64,000 bases of DNA, from assembly GCA_051984675.1 (NCBI GenBank), contig JBPYFK010000164.1:50500-114499 (forward strand). The letters run 5' to 3'. The notes beneath the pieces are model-generated. The model was not told the origin of the DNA. It saw nothing but the letters and a program-made list of their open reading frames with translations, and made no database searches. This document shows positions 37,807 to 45,868 of the stretch, piece by piece. How positions within the stretch are numbered: position 1 is the stretch's first letter; each line of letters opens with the position of its first letter. This stretch comes from JBPYFK01 sp051984675 (GTDB lineage Bacteria > Actinomycetota > Actinomycetes > Mycobacteriales > Pseudonocardiaceae). Position numbers and translations under genes: made by a program.

Positions 37807-38463
37807 ATGGGCGAGACGCACCGCTGCCACGACTTGGCCCAGGTAGAGCACGCCGGCCCAGACGTACAGGGCACCGCCCCAGGTGATGAAGGCGTAGGCA
37901 AAGGGCCGAACGGCCGCCGCGTAGGCGAAGTCGCCCTGGACCAGAAGCAGCATCGGGAAGGCGTACATCAGGCAGAACGTGGCCGCCTTGCCGAGGTAGT
38001 GCACCTTCGGCGGTTCGAATCCGTGAAACCGCAGCACCGGCAGGCACAGGGTCAGCACGAAGTCCCGGCCGACGAGGATGGCCGCCACCCACCAGGGCAC
38101 CACGCCCCGCACGACGAACGCGAGCACGGCCGCCACGATGTAGAGCCGGTCCGCGGCCGGATCGAGCAACTCGCCGAGTCGGCTGTACTGGTTGAGCCAG
38201 CGAGCGAGCTTGCCGTCCAGCCAGTCGGTCATGCCGCTGGCCACGAGCACCAGCAGCGCGAGGAGATCCTCCCGGGGACCGAGCAGCAGCCACAGGAACA
38301 GCGGCACGCCCGCGAGCCGCAGCACGCTGAGCAGGTTCGGCAGCGTCCACCACGGCTCGGCCCACACGTCGGCCGCGGCTTCTCGAATCCTGGCGAGCCC
38401 GGGATCTTGTGACCGCTCCCCCGTCTTGGCTCCCGTGGTGGTGCCTTCGGCGTCCTGCACCAC
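37792..38463 (-). CDS. CDP-alcohol phosphatidyltransferase (PgsA2/Rv1822-like)
   Basis: A 223-residue integral membrane enzyme that transfers a phosphatidyl group from CDP-diacylglycerol to an alcohol such as glycerol-3-phosphate or an acyl-glycerol lipid. The catalytic motif DG-x2-AR-x8-G-x3-D-x3-D is complete: D83-G84, A87-R88, G97, D101, D105 in DGKLARWLNQYSRLGELLDPAAD. About six hydrophobic segments follow. Position upstream of gcvH matches Rv1822 (pgsA2) of M. tuberculosis, but the genes between pgsA2 and gcvH there are absent here. The alcohol substrate is not determinable. Confidence 0.9.
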   Translation of the reverse strand: MVQDAEGTTTGAKTGERSQDPGLARIREAAADVWAEPWWTLPNLLSVLRLAGVPLFLWLLLGPREDLLALLVLVASGMTDWLDGKLARWLNQYSRLGELLDPAADRLYIVAAVLAFVVRGVVPWWVAAILVGRDFVLTLCLPVLRFHGFEPPKVHYLGKAATFCLMYAFPMLLLVQGDFAYAAAVRPFAYAFITWGGALYVWAGVLYLGQVVAAVRLAHAERR

Positions 38464-38620
38464 GAGCCACTTCCTCCCCTGTACGCTGCGCGACTACCCC
38501 GGCTACGGGCGTGTCGCGCTCCGCCCGCACCGGTCAGGGTGCCACACAGGACCCCAGCGGCCCCGATCCACCTCGTCCACAGCCAGTCCCGGTCACGCGG
38601 CGATCACCGGCCGGGGACGG

Positions 38621-38911
38621 TCAGTCGCGGGTTCGGCTCCATCCACGGCGTTGCAGCTCGGCGTGGGTCAGGAAGCGCGGGCGCCCCCGGTCGTCGACAC
38701 CCGCCCACCGGGCACGACCGGCCACGCCTTCCAGGACGTAGCAATGACCGCGACTCCACACGACGCTGCACGGCGCGGTTGGCAAGCCGACTTCCGGTTC
38801 GCCGGTGCCGCGCTCGGCTGGGTCCTGGTCGTCAGTCTCCCGCACGCTCGCCTGCCGGTTGGCGACTTCGTCGTCCGAGTGCGCTGGAGTGGACGTCGTG
38901 GTCGGCCTCAT
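38621..38911 (-). CDS. small hypothetical protein
   Basis: A 96-residue protein. The ATG has a strong GGAGGTG ribosome site about 8 bases upstream, which is the main support. The N-terminal half is Thr/Glu/Asp-rich and probably disordered. The C-terminal half is more protein-like (SVVWSRGHCYVLEGVAGRARWAGVDDRGRPRFLTHAELQRRGWSRTRD). I recognise no named family. It precedes the phosphatidyltransferase gene by 157 bp. Confidence 0.5.
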   Translation of the reverse strand: MRPTTTSTPAHSDDEVANRQASVRETDDQDPAERGTGEPEVGLPTAPCSVVWSRGHCYVLEGVAGRARWAGVDDRGRPRFLTHAELQRRGWSRTRD

Positions 38912-39129
38912 CGGTGTAGCACCTCCGTACCTTTAGTCGTCCCGAAAGCGCAGTGCGTTAGCCCGATGACCGGATTGTGCGCCCGCAGCGGGCCGCGGGC
39001 TCGGCGACGCGGGGCCCGTGCGCCGGGCGGGGGTTAGGGCGCGCCCAGCAGTGCTGGGCACCCGCCGGAACCTCGGCCGGGCCGATGGGATGATCACTTC
39101 GGCAGCGAGGCGACGCGTTGGACGGTGAC

Positions 39130-39576
39130 ATGATCCGAGTGCTCGTCGTTGATGACGACGTCCGGGTGGCACGGGACCACCAGAAGCTGGTGGACGGCAT
39201 CGTCGGCTTCCGGGTGGTGGGGGTGGCGCACGACGCGGCCAACGCGCTCGGACTCGTGGATCGGGTACTACCCGACCTCGTGCTGCTCGATGTCCGGCTC
39301 CCGGACGACTCGGGGGTGTCGATCCTGCGCCAGCTGCGCGACGCGACGCGCATGCTCGACGTCCTCGTCGTGACCGCCGAGCGGAAGATCGACACGGTAC
39401 GGACCGCGATCCGTAGCGGTGTCGTGCACTACCTGCTCAAGCCGTTCGAGCCGAGCGCGTTGCGCGACCGGCTGGAACGCTACGCCGCCGCCAGGCACGC
39501 CCTGGAGGTGCTCACGGCGCCGGAGCAGTCCGATGTGGACAAGATCTACAGCTTGCTGCGCGCCGAGGCGGGCTGA
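39130..39576 (+). CDS. CitB/DcuR-type response regulator reduced to the receiver domain
   Basis: A 148-residue receiver (MIRVLVVDDDVRVARDHQKLVDG) with D8-D9, the phospho-acceptor D54 (LVLLDVRLPDD), T82 (VVTAERK) and K104 (YLLKPFEP), so phosphorylation chemistry looks intact. It ends after the linker (DVDKIYSLLRAEAG) where the DNA-binding domain of this family would start. The full-length relative at 48574-49266 continues for about 75 more residues. No frameshifted remnant of the missing domain follows. No histidine kinase gene adjoins. ATG 39130 is preferred to TTG 39118. It lies 75 bp upstream of the acyl-CoA synthetase gene. Confidence 0.8.
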   Translation: MIRVLVVDDDVRVARDHQKLVDGIVGFRVVGVAHDAANALGLVDRVLPDLVLLDVRLPDDSGVSILRQLRDATRMLDVLVVTAERKIDTVRTAIRSGVVHYLLKPFEPSALRDRLERYAAARHALEVLTAPEQSDVDKIYSLLRAEAG

Positions 39577-39651
39577 CTTCTTTGCCCTGGCCCTGGCGGT
39601 GCGGTAGGACTGAAGGACTGACCCTGGTTCCAGCGCCTGGAGGTGCGGCCA

Positions 39652-41532
39652 ATGGGGGCCTACGCGGACGCCTATCAGCACAGCTTGCACGACCCGGAGA
39701 CGTTCTGGCTCGCCGCCGCTGACGCCCTCGACTGGGAGCGGCCACCGACGCGAGCGCTGGACTCCTCGGCGGAACCGCTGTACCGCTGGTTTCCCGACGG
39801 TGTGCTCAACACCTGCCACAACGCGCTGGACCGGCACGTCGCCGCCGGACGTGGTGAGCAGACCGCGCTGATCTGGGACTCCGCGATGACCGGCGAAGTG
39901 GCCCGGTTCTCCTACTCGGAACTGCTGGACCGGGTGGCGCTGTTCGCGGGCGCCCTGCGCCGGCAGGGAGTCCAGCGCGGTGACCGGGTGGTGCTGTACC
40001 TGCCGATGATTCCCGAAGCGGTGGTGGCGATGCTCGCCTGCGCTCGCATCGCAGCGGTGCACTCCGTGGTGTTCGGCGGTTTCGCACCGAAGGAGCTCGC
40101 CGCACGGATCGACGACGCGGAGCCGGTCGCGATCGTGGCCGCGTCGTGCGGTCTGGAGCCTGGCCGGGTGGTCGAGTACAAGCCGATCATCGATGAGGCG
40201 CTGCGGCTGTCCACCCATCAGCCCCGCAGCGTCATCGTCTTCCAGCGCGACCAGGCCCCGGCCGAACTCGGCCCGAACGACGTGGACTGGGATTCCGCGC
40301 TCGCGGAGGCGGAGCCGGCCGAGTGCGCACCGGTGGCCGCGACCGACCCGTTGTACGTCCTCTACACCTCGGGGACTACCGGTAAGCCGAAGGGGGTCGT
40401 GCGGGACAACGGCGGGCATGCGGTCGCGCTGTGCTGGTCGCTGGACAACATCTACGACATCGGCCCGGGTGATGTCTTCTGGACGGCCTCCGACGTGGGC
40501 TGGGTGGTCGGTCACTCCTACATCGTGTACGCACCGCTGCTGGTCGGGGCGACCACGGTGATGTACGAGGGCAAGCCGGTGGGCACGCCGGACGCGGGTG
40601 CGTTCTGGCGGGTGGTGGCCGACCACCGCGTCAAGGCACTGTTCACCGCGCCGACGGCCTTCCGCGCGATCAAGCGGATGGACCCGGACGGCGGGTATCT
40701 CGCGCGGTACGACCTCTCGTGCCTGCGGACCCTGTTTCTCGCCGGCGAGCGGCTGGACCCGGAGACCTACCATTGGGCGAGCGCGAAGCTCGGCGTTCCG
40801 GTGGTCGACCACTGGTGGCAGACCGAGACCGGTTGGCCGATCTGCGCGAACCCGCGCGGGTTGGACCCGTTGCCGATCAAGCCGGGGTCGCCGACCGTGC
40901 CGATGCCCGGCTACGACGTCCAGGTGCTGGATCAGTCCGGCCAGCCCGTGGCCGTGGGCCAGGAGGGCGCGATCTGCGTGAAGTTGCCGCTGCCACCGGG
41001 CACGCTGCCGACCCTGTGGGGCGCTGACGATCGGTTCGTCGAGTCGTACCTGTCGAGGTATCCCGGTCACTACCTCACCGGCGACAGCGGCTACCTCGAC
41101 GAGGACGGGTACCTGTTCGTCATGGGCCGCACCGACGACGTGATCAACATCGCTGGTCACCGGCTGTCGACCGGGTCGATGGAGGCCGTGCTCGCCGCGC
41201 ATCCGGCTGTCGCCGAGTGTGCCGTGATCGGGGTGCGCGACGAGCTCAAGGGCCAGGTCCCGCATGGGTTCGTGGTGCTGAAGTCCGGTGTGGACATCGC
41301 CGAGGGCGAGTTGCGCGAGCAGCTGGTCACGGCGGTGCGGGAGCAGATCGGTCCGGTGGCGGCGTTCCGGGATGTCGCGGTGGTGGAGGCACTGCCCAAG
41401 ACCCGGTCCGGCAAGATCCTGCGGAAGTCGATGCGCGAGATCGCCGACACCGGCCGGACGGCCGTGCCCTCGACGATCGAGGACCCGGCCGTGCTCGACC
41501 AGCTCCGACCGGCGCTGCGCCCAGGAGGTTAG
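39652..41532 (+). CDS. propionyl/acetyl-CoA synthetase-like AMP-forming ligase
   Basis: A 626-residue adenylate-forming enzyme of the acetyl-CoA/propionyl-CoA synthetase group (PrpE type). It has the ACAS N-terminal motif, A3 loop YTSGTTGKPKGVVRDNGGH, DVGWVVGHSYIVYAPLLVGATTVMYEGKP, WWQTETGWPI, A8 GRTDDVINIAGHRLSTG and the catalytic Lys588 in PKTRSGKILRK. K588 is also the usual acetylation site removed by sirtuins, and a sirtuin is encoded at 11936-12727. GGAGGTG lies 6 bases before ATG 39652. Its stop overlaps the convergent MFS gene's stop. Propionate rather than acetate as substrate is inferred. Confidence 0.9.
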   Translation: MGAYADAYQHSLHDPETFWLAAADALDWERPPTRALDSSAEPLYRWFPDGVLNTCHNALDRHVAAGRGEQTALIWDSAMTGEVARFSYSELLDRVALFAGALRRQGVQRGDRVVLYLPMIPEAVVAMLACARIAAVHSVVFGGFAPKELAARIDDAEPVAIVAASCGLEPGRVVEYKPIIDEALRLSTHQPRSVIVFQRDQAPAELGPNDVDWDSALAEAEPAECAPVAATDPLYVLYTSGTTGKPKGVVRDNGGHAVALCWSLDNIYDIGPGDVFWTASDVGWVVGHSYIVYAPLLVGATTVMYEGKPVGTPDAGAFWRVVADHRVKALFTAPTAFRAIKRMDPDGGYLARYDLSCLRTLFLAGERLDPETYHWASAKLGVPVVDHWWQTETGWPICANPRGLDPLPIKPGSPTVPMPGYDVQVLDQSGQPVAVGQEGAICVKLPLPPGTLPTLWGADDRFVESYLSRYPGHYLTGDSGYLDEDGYLFVMGRTDDVINIAGHRLSTGSMEAVLAAHPAVAECAVIGVRDELKGQVPHGFVVLKSGVDIAEGELREQLVTAVREQIGPVAAFRDVAVVEALPKTRSGKILRKSMREIADTGRTAVPSTIEDPAVLDQLRPALRPGG

Positions 41533-42950
41533 CCGGCGCTGGTGCGTGCTGGGACGGCTTCGCCAGAAGTCGGCGTGGTGGGCGGCGCCGCATGGTCGCG
41601 GCGAATCCACGCCGCCGCGACGAGCGCGCCGGCCAACTCGACCAAGCCGCCGACGACCAACGCGGCCCGGAGTCCGGGAGCGAAACCGGCGCCCTGCACG
41701 GCAGGGCCGCCAACGGCGGCGAACACCGTACCCAGCACGGCGACGCCGAGGGCGGCGCCGAGCATCCGGGCGAGGTTGGTCGTCCCGCCCGCCAGGCCGG
41801 CGCGCTCCGGCGCGACCGAAGCCGTGGCGACGCCGACCACCGGGCCGGTGGTGAGCCCGAGCCCCAGCCCGATCACGACGAACGCGACCATCCGCATCCA
41901 GCCACCAAAGCCCGCGTAGCCGAGCACGCCCGTGCCCATCAGCGCCATCCCGAGGGTGATCGGCAGTCGCGGTCCGACCCGGGATGCCAGGCGTCCCACC
42001 AACGGCGACACGGCGGCGAACACCAATGGCATGGGCAGCATCCACAGGCCGGCGCTGGTGGCCGCTCCGGCGCGCTGGAGGTCCAGGCTGGTCAGCATCA
42101 GGAACCCGTACATGCCGAAGGTCATGCAGGTCGCCACCGTGACGGCGGCCGGCAACTGGCCGCGCCGGAACAGCACGAGGGGCAGCATCGGGTCGTCCCG
42201 CCGTGCTTCCACGACCAGGAACAGCGCCAGACCCGCGGCGGCGACAGCCGCAGCGGTGACGATCGGGGCTGACGTCCACCCGTAGCCTCGCCCCTCGACG
42301 ACCGTGAAGGTCAGCGCGATCAGCGCCACGGCCGCCAACACCTGGCCGGGGAGGTCGATGCGCCGTGGGGTCGGGTCGGCGGATTCCGCGACCGCCAGCA
42401 GGGCGAGCACCATCGCGGCGAGCCCGGGGACGAGGTTGACCCAGAAGATCAGCCGCCATCCGCCGTGGTCCACCAGCAGGCCGCCCACCAGGGGTCCCGC
42501 CGCCAGCGCGACGCCTGAGGTCAGCGACCAGGCGGCCATGGCCCGATTGCGTTCGGCCCGATCGGGGAAGGAGACCGACAGGATGGCCAGGCTCTGCGGG
42601 ATCGCCATCGCCGCGCCCAGGCCCTGTAGTGCACGCCCAGCCACCAGAATCCCGGCAGCCGGAGCGAGGCCGCACGCGATCGATCCGCAGACGAAGGCCG
42701 CGATCCCGATCAGGAACAACCGCCGCCGCCCGTAGCGGTCTCCGAGATTGCCGCCGGTGAGCAACAGCGCCGCGAACGGAAGGTTGTAGCCGTCCACGAC
42801 CCACTGCAAGGTGCGCACGTCGGCGTGCAGTTGGCGCCCGATCGCCGGCAAGGCGAGGTTCACCGCGGTCGTGTCCAGCTGGGTCAGGAACAACCCCAGG
42901 CACACCCCTACCATCACGCCGGCGCGCGCCAGTTTCGTCGATGATGTCAT
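41529..42950 (-). CDS. MFS drug transporter, DHA2-type
   Basis: A 473-residue MFS exporter with 14 predicted helices. Motif LDTTAVNLALPAIGRQLHADVRTLQWVVDGYNL in TM1-2, GGNLGDRYGRRRLFLIGI in loop 2-3 and the antiporter motif C region GVALAAGPLVGGLLVDHGGWRLIFWVNLVPG place it with EmrB/QacA proteins. It probably exports hydrophobic compounds using protons. The start is ATG 42950 (GTG 42953 also possible). A palindrome at 42975-42998 lies just before the start, and a winged-helix regulator gene follows upstream. Confidence 0.9.
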   Translation of the reverse strand: MTSSTKLARAGVMVGVCLGLFLTQLDTTAVNLALPAIGRQLHADVRTLQWVVDGYNLPFAALLLTGGNLGDRYGRRRLFLIGIAAFVCGSIACGLAPAAGILVAGRALQGLGAAMAIPQSLAILSVSFPDRAERNRAMAAWSLTSGVALAAGPLVGGLLVDHGGWRLIFWVNLVPGLAAMVLALLAVAESADPTPRRIDLPGQVLAAVALIALTFTVVEGRGYGWTSAPIVTAAAVAAAGLALFLVVEARRDDPMLPLVLFRRGQLPAAVTVATCMTFGMYGFLMLTSLDLQRAGAATSAGLWMLPMPLVFAAVSPLVGRLASRVGPRLPITLGMALMGTGVLGYAGFGGWMRMVAFVVIGLGLGLTTGPVVGVATASVAPERAGLAGGTTNLARMLGAALGVAVLGTVFAAVGGPAVQGAGFAPGLRAALVVGGLVELAGALVAAAWIRRDHAAPPTTPTSGEAVPARTSAG

Positions 42951-42974
42951 CACGTCCGCGACGCTAAGCGCGGA

Positions 42975-42998
42975 ACGTTTCGTGGTGGACCGAAACGT
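42975..42998. promoter_or_regulatory. palindromic operator candidate before the MFS gene
   Basis: ACGTTTCG-N8-CGAAACGT (42975-42998), perfect 8-bp arms, lies 25 bp upstream of the MFS start and between it and the end of the ArsR-type regulator gene. Probable repressor site by position and symmetry. Confidence 0.5.
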
Positions 42999-43007
42999 GC
43001 GCTTGCC

Positions 43008-43781
43008 TTAGCACACTGGGCCTGCGCCCGGCTGCGGCCACTGGATGCCGAACCACTCGGCCAGCCCCTCCTGGCCGGTGTTCGTCACGGTGATCGCGCG
43101 GCTGGAGGGCCTGCTGCGAATCCAGTTCAATTCCAGCAGACGGTCGCGCAGACCGCGCCCAGCACCGCCGGCCAGGTGGTGCCGTTGCTCGCTCCAGTCC
43201 ACGCAGTAGCGCACGGTTTTGCGGCGGGGCGGCAGCCGAACGCCGAGTTCGTCGAGGAAGTCCCGGCCGGTCGAAGTGAGCTCGTACTCGACCTCGTGTC
43301 CCGGTGCCGAGAGCCGGTCGGTCCGGGCGCGGTCCGGGTCGAAGATCCCGTCGCCACCACGCAGGTGGTCGCGGTCGAGCAGGCTGGCCATGACCGCGAC
43401 GCCGAGCCTGCCGGCAAGATGGTCGTAACAGGTCCGCGCCGTGCGCAATGCTTCGGCGCGGCTGCCTTCGCGCAGCGACCGCACCTGGCGCGCCGGAGCC
43501 ATCCGCGCCAGCGCTTCCAGCAGCTCGCCGACGTGCGGTCCCGCCAGCCGGTAGTAGCGGTGGCGGCCGTGCCGCTCAACCCGGAGCAGCCCGGCTTCGG
43601 TCAGCTTCGCGAGATGTTCGCTCGCGGTCGACGCGGCCACGCCGGCTTCGGACGCCAGCCGTGTCGCCGGCAGCGCACGCCCGTCGTTGAGCGCGAGCAA
43701 GATGCGGCACCGCCGCTCGTCGGCCAGCAACCCGCCGACGGCGGCGATGTCCGCATCGCCCGCTTTGCCCGTCGTGCTCAC
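43008..43781 (-). CDS. ArsR/winged-helix transcriptional regulator
   Basis: A 257-residue regulator with an N-terminal ArsR-type winged helix (DIAAVGGLLADERRCRILLALNDGRALPATRLASEAGVAASTASEHLAKLTEAGLLRVERHGRHRYYRLAGPHVGELLEALARMAP). The longer C-terminal region (RTCYDHLAGRLGVAVMASLLDRDHL...CVDWSEQRHHLAGGAGRGL) occurs in a group of actinobacterial ArsR proteins. There is no obvious CxC metal site in helix 3, so metal sensing is not indicated. GTG 43781 is chosen. It reads towards the MFS exporter gene and is 57 bp from it, so it is its probable regulator. Confidence 0.88.
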   Translation of the reverse strand: MSTTGKAGDADIAAVGGLLADERRCRILLALNDGRALPATRLASEAGVAASTASEHLAKLTEAGLLRVERHGRHRYYRLAGPHVGELLEALARMAPARQVRSLREGSRAEALRTARTCYDHLAGRLGVAVMASLLDRDHLRGGDGIFDPDRARTDRLSAPGHEVEYELTSTGRDFLDELGVRLPPRRKTVRYCVDWSEQRHHLAGGAGRGLRDRLLELNWIRSRPSSRAITVTNTGQEGLAEWFGIQWPQPGAGPVC

Positions 43782-43796
43782 TTCACCACAGTAGTA

Positions 43797-43830
43797 CCCG
43801 GACACTTCGGGGAGAGCCGAAGTGTCCGGG
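43797..43830. terminator. long perfect inverted repeat (ABC operon terminator or ArsR operator)
   Basis: CCCGGACACTTCGG (43797-43810) and CCGAAGTGTCCGGG (43817-43830), perfect 14-bp arms, 6-base loop. It sits 12 bp beyond the solute-binding-protein stop and 16 bp upstream of the regulator start. Terminator function fits the ABC operon. A dual role as the regulator's binding site is possible. Confidence 0.65.
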
Positions 43831-43841
43831 TAGCTGGGGGG

Positions 43842-44876
43842 TTACTTCGGGCTCTTGACGAACTCGGTGGTGTAGGTCTTGCTCAGGTCGATCTTGCGCC
43901 CCTTGACCGTGGGGTCGAACGCGCTGAGCACGTTGAGCACCGTCTGCGGACCGTCCGCCGGCATGACGCCGTCCGGGGTGAACATGGCCTTACCGGCATC
44001 AAGCGCCTTGACGTAGTCGTCCTTGGTGATGTTGGCGTTCTGGACGTAGTCCGCCGGGAGCTTGTCCGCGATCTCGGCCGAGCTGTGGGTGCTGATCCAC
44101 TGGAGGGTGTCGGTGAACGCTCCGGCGAGCTTCTGCGCGGTCTCCTTGTGGCTGTTGGCCCACTGGCTCGTGACGTACAGGCATGCGGCCGGGTAGGTCC
44201 CGCCCAGAGCCGCGCGGGCGCCGTCGGCGGTGCGCATGTCCACGAGGACCCGGGCGTCGCCCTTCTTGAGCAACGCGCTCGTCGTCGGCTCGGTGGTCAT
44301 ACCGCCCTGGATCTTGCCCTGTTCCATGGCCGCGATGAAGGTGTCTCCCGCCTCCACGCCGACCGAGTTGACGTCGTTGGGTGAGAGACCGGCGCGGGTG
44401 GCGAGGTACTTGGTGAGGAAGTTGGTTGACGACCCGAGCCCGGTCACGCCGAGGTTCTTGCCCTTGAAGTCGGCGAACGAATGCACCTCCGGGTTCTTGT
44501 TGGAGGCGAGTTCGACCTCGCCGGGCACCTGGGAGAGCTGGACGATCGACTCGGTGGACTTGCCCTTGCCCTGCAGGTCGATGTTGTGGTCGTAGAACCC
44601 GACGACGGCGTCCACGCTGCCGGCGAGCATCGCGTCTTCCGCGTCGACGCCGGCCGGCTCGTCGGAGAGGTCGACCTGCAGGCCGTGCTTGGCGAAGAAC
44701 CCGAGTTGCTGGGTCAGCATGGCGGGCAGGTAGATCTGCTTGTTCAGCCCCCCGACCATGATCTTCACATGATCGGAACCACCGTTTGAGCTGGAATTCG
44801 CGGAACTACCGCAGCCGCTCAGTGCGAGGGTGAGCGCCATACCGATCGCGGACATGGCGGCGAGTTTTTTGCGCAT
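43842..44876 (-). CDS. ABC transporter solute-binding lipoprotein (NMT1/SsuA/TauA-like)
   Basis: A 344-residue lipoprotein. The signal peptide MRKKLAAMSAIGMALTLALSGC has a lipobox with Cys22, then a Ser/Asn-rich linker and the binding domain (VKIMVGGLNKQIYLPAMLTQQLGFFAKHGLQVDL; GSVDAVVGFYDHNI; LGVTGLGSSTNFLTKYLATRAGLSPNDV). NMT1-type proteins bind thiamine precursors, sulfonates, nitrate or aromatic acids. The ligand is not readable here. ATG 44876 has GGAG at good spacing; the frame extends upstream without a signal. Last gene of the ATPase-permease-binding protein operon. Confidence 0.92.
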   Translation of the reverse strand: MRKKLAAMSAIGMALTLALSGCGSSANSSSNGGSDHVKIMVGGLNKQIYLPAMLTQQLGFFAKHGLQVDLSDEPAGVDAEDAMLAGSVDAVVGFYDHNIDLQGKGKSTESIVQLSQVPGEVELASNKNPEVHSFADFKGKNLGVTGLGSSTNFLTKYLATRAGLSPNDVNSVGVEAGDTFIAAMEQGKIQGGMTTEPTTSALLKKGDARVLVDMRTADGARAALGGTYPAACLYVTSQWANSHKETAQKLAGAFTDTLQWISTHSSAEIADKLPADYVQNANITKDDYVKALDAGKAMFTPDGVMPADGPQTVLNVLSAFDPTVKGRKIDLSKTYTTEFVKSPK

Positions 44877-44947
44877 GATCATACTCCAGGGGAAATAGAA
44901 CACCGGAAACAACCGAGAAGGGATTCAGGAGAATGCGGGGAAGGGTT

Positions 44948-45856
44948 TCAGACCGCGGTTTCCGTTCCGGACATCTGCGGGCGCCACGAGAGCATGCGGT
45001 TCTCCAGCATCGTCAATGCGCCCTCCGCGAGCAGCGCCAGCACGGCCATGATGACCATGGCGGCGAAGACACCGTCAATGTTGAAGTTGCCCTGCGCCTC
45101 GCGGACCACCAATCCCAGGCCCTGCTGTGCGCCCAGGAACTCGCCGACGATGGCGCCGATGAGCGCGAACCCGAAGCTGGTGTGCAGGCTGGCGATGATC
45201 CACGTCAGGGCGGATGGCAGCACGACCTGCCAGGTCACCTGTGAGGGACTCGCACCGAGAATGCGGGCATTCGCGATCAGGTTCCGGTCGACTTCCCGGG
45301 TGCCCTGGAAAGCGTTGAAGAACACCACGAAGAACACCAGCACGACCGCCAGCGCCACCTTGGACGGCAATCCGAGACCGAGCGAGACGACGAACACCGA
45401 TCCCAGCACGATCCGGGGAATAGCGTTCAATGCCTTGATATAGGGGGCGAACACGTCGGCCAGAATCCGCACCCGGCCGAGCGCCACGCCGAAAACGACT
45501 CCGAGTACGACACCCACGACGAAACCGAGCACCGCTTCCTGCAGGGTCACGCCTATCTGGGTCCAGAGCGGACCGATGTCCGTGCCGGAGGTGGCCCACG
45601 TCCACAGCTGCGTGACTATTCCGCTGGGGCTGCCGTAAAAGAATGAATCGATGATTCCTAACTGGGCACATAACTCCCAACCGCCGACCAGAACGACGAA
45701 CAGACCGAGCTGCACCGCTTTCACCAGCAGCCCCCGGTTACGAAAACCCCGCTTCTTCGACGTGCTCGCCACCTCCTTACCGTCGTCGCGCTGCTTGTGC
45801 GTGTTGTTGGACTTGTGCGTGTTGTTGGACGTGTTCTTGGTTGAGGGAACGGACAT
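44948..45856 (-). CDS. ABC transporter permease (SsuC/TauC-like)
   Basis: A 302-residue permease with six predicted helices and the EAA loop (ANARILGASPSQVTWQVVLPSALTWIIASLHTSFGFALIGAIVGEFLGAQQGLG). The N-terminal cytoplasmic tail carries a duplicated SNNTHK segment from an 18-bp tandem repeat (45793-45828). It sits between the ATPase gene (12 bp) and the solute-binding lipoprotein gene (71 bp). Confidence 0.93.
   Translation of the reverse strand: MSVPSTKNTSNNTHKSNNTHKQRDDGKEVASTSKKRGFRNRGLLVKAVQLGLFVVLVGGWELCAQLGIIDSFFYGSPSGIVTQLWTWATSGTDIGPLWTQIGVTLQEAVLGFVVGVVLGVVFGVALGRVRILADVFAPYIKALNAIPRIVLGSVFVVSLGLGLPSKVALAVVLVFFVVFFNAFQGTREVDRNLIANARILGASPSQVTWQVVLPSALTWIIASLHTSFGFALIGAIVGEFLGAQQGLGLVVREAQGNFNIDGVFAAMVIMAVLALLAEGALTMLENRMLSWRPQMSGTETAV
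45793..45828. repeat. 18-bp perfect tandem repeat in permease N terminus
   Basis: CTTGTGCGTGTTGTTGGA occurs twice head to tail inside the permease coding sequence, duplicating six residues in frame. Confidence 0.9.
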
Positions 45857-45868
45857 CAGAACTCCCGG

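Noticed and set aside
39268..42903. Open frame of about 1200 codons antisense to the receiver and acyl-CoA synthetase genes and in another frame of the MFS gene
   Set aside because: Shadow produced by high GC. No recognisable domain, composition typical of antisense frames, and it covers three well-supported genes.
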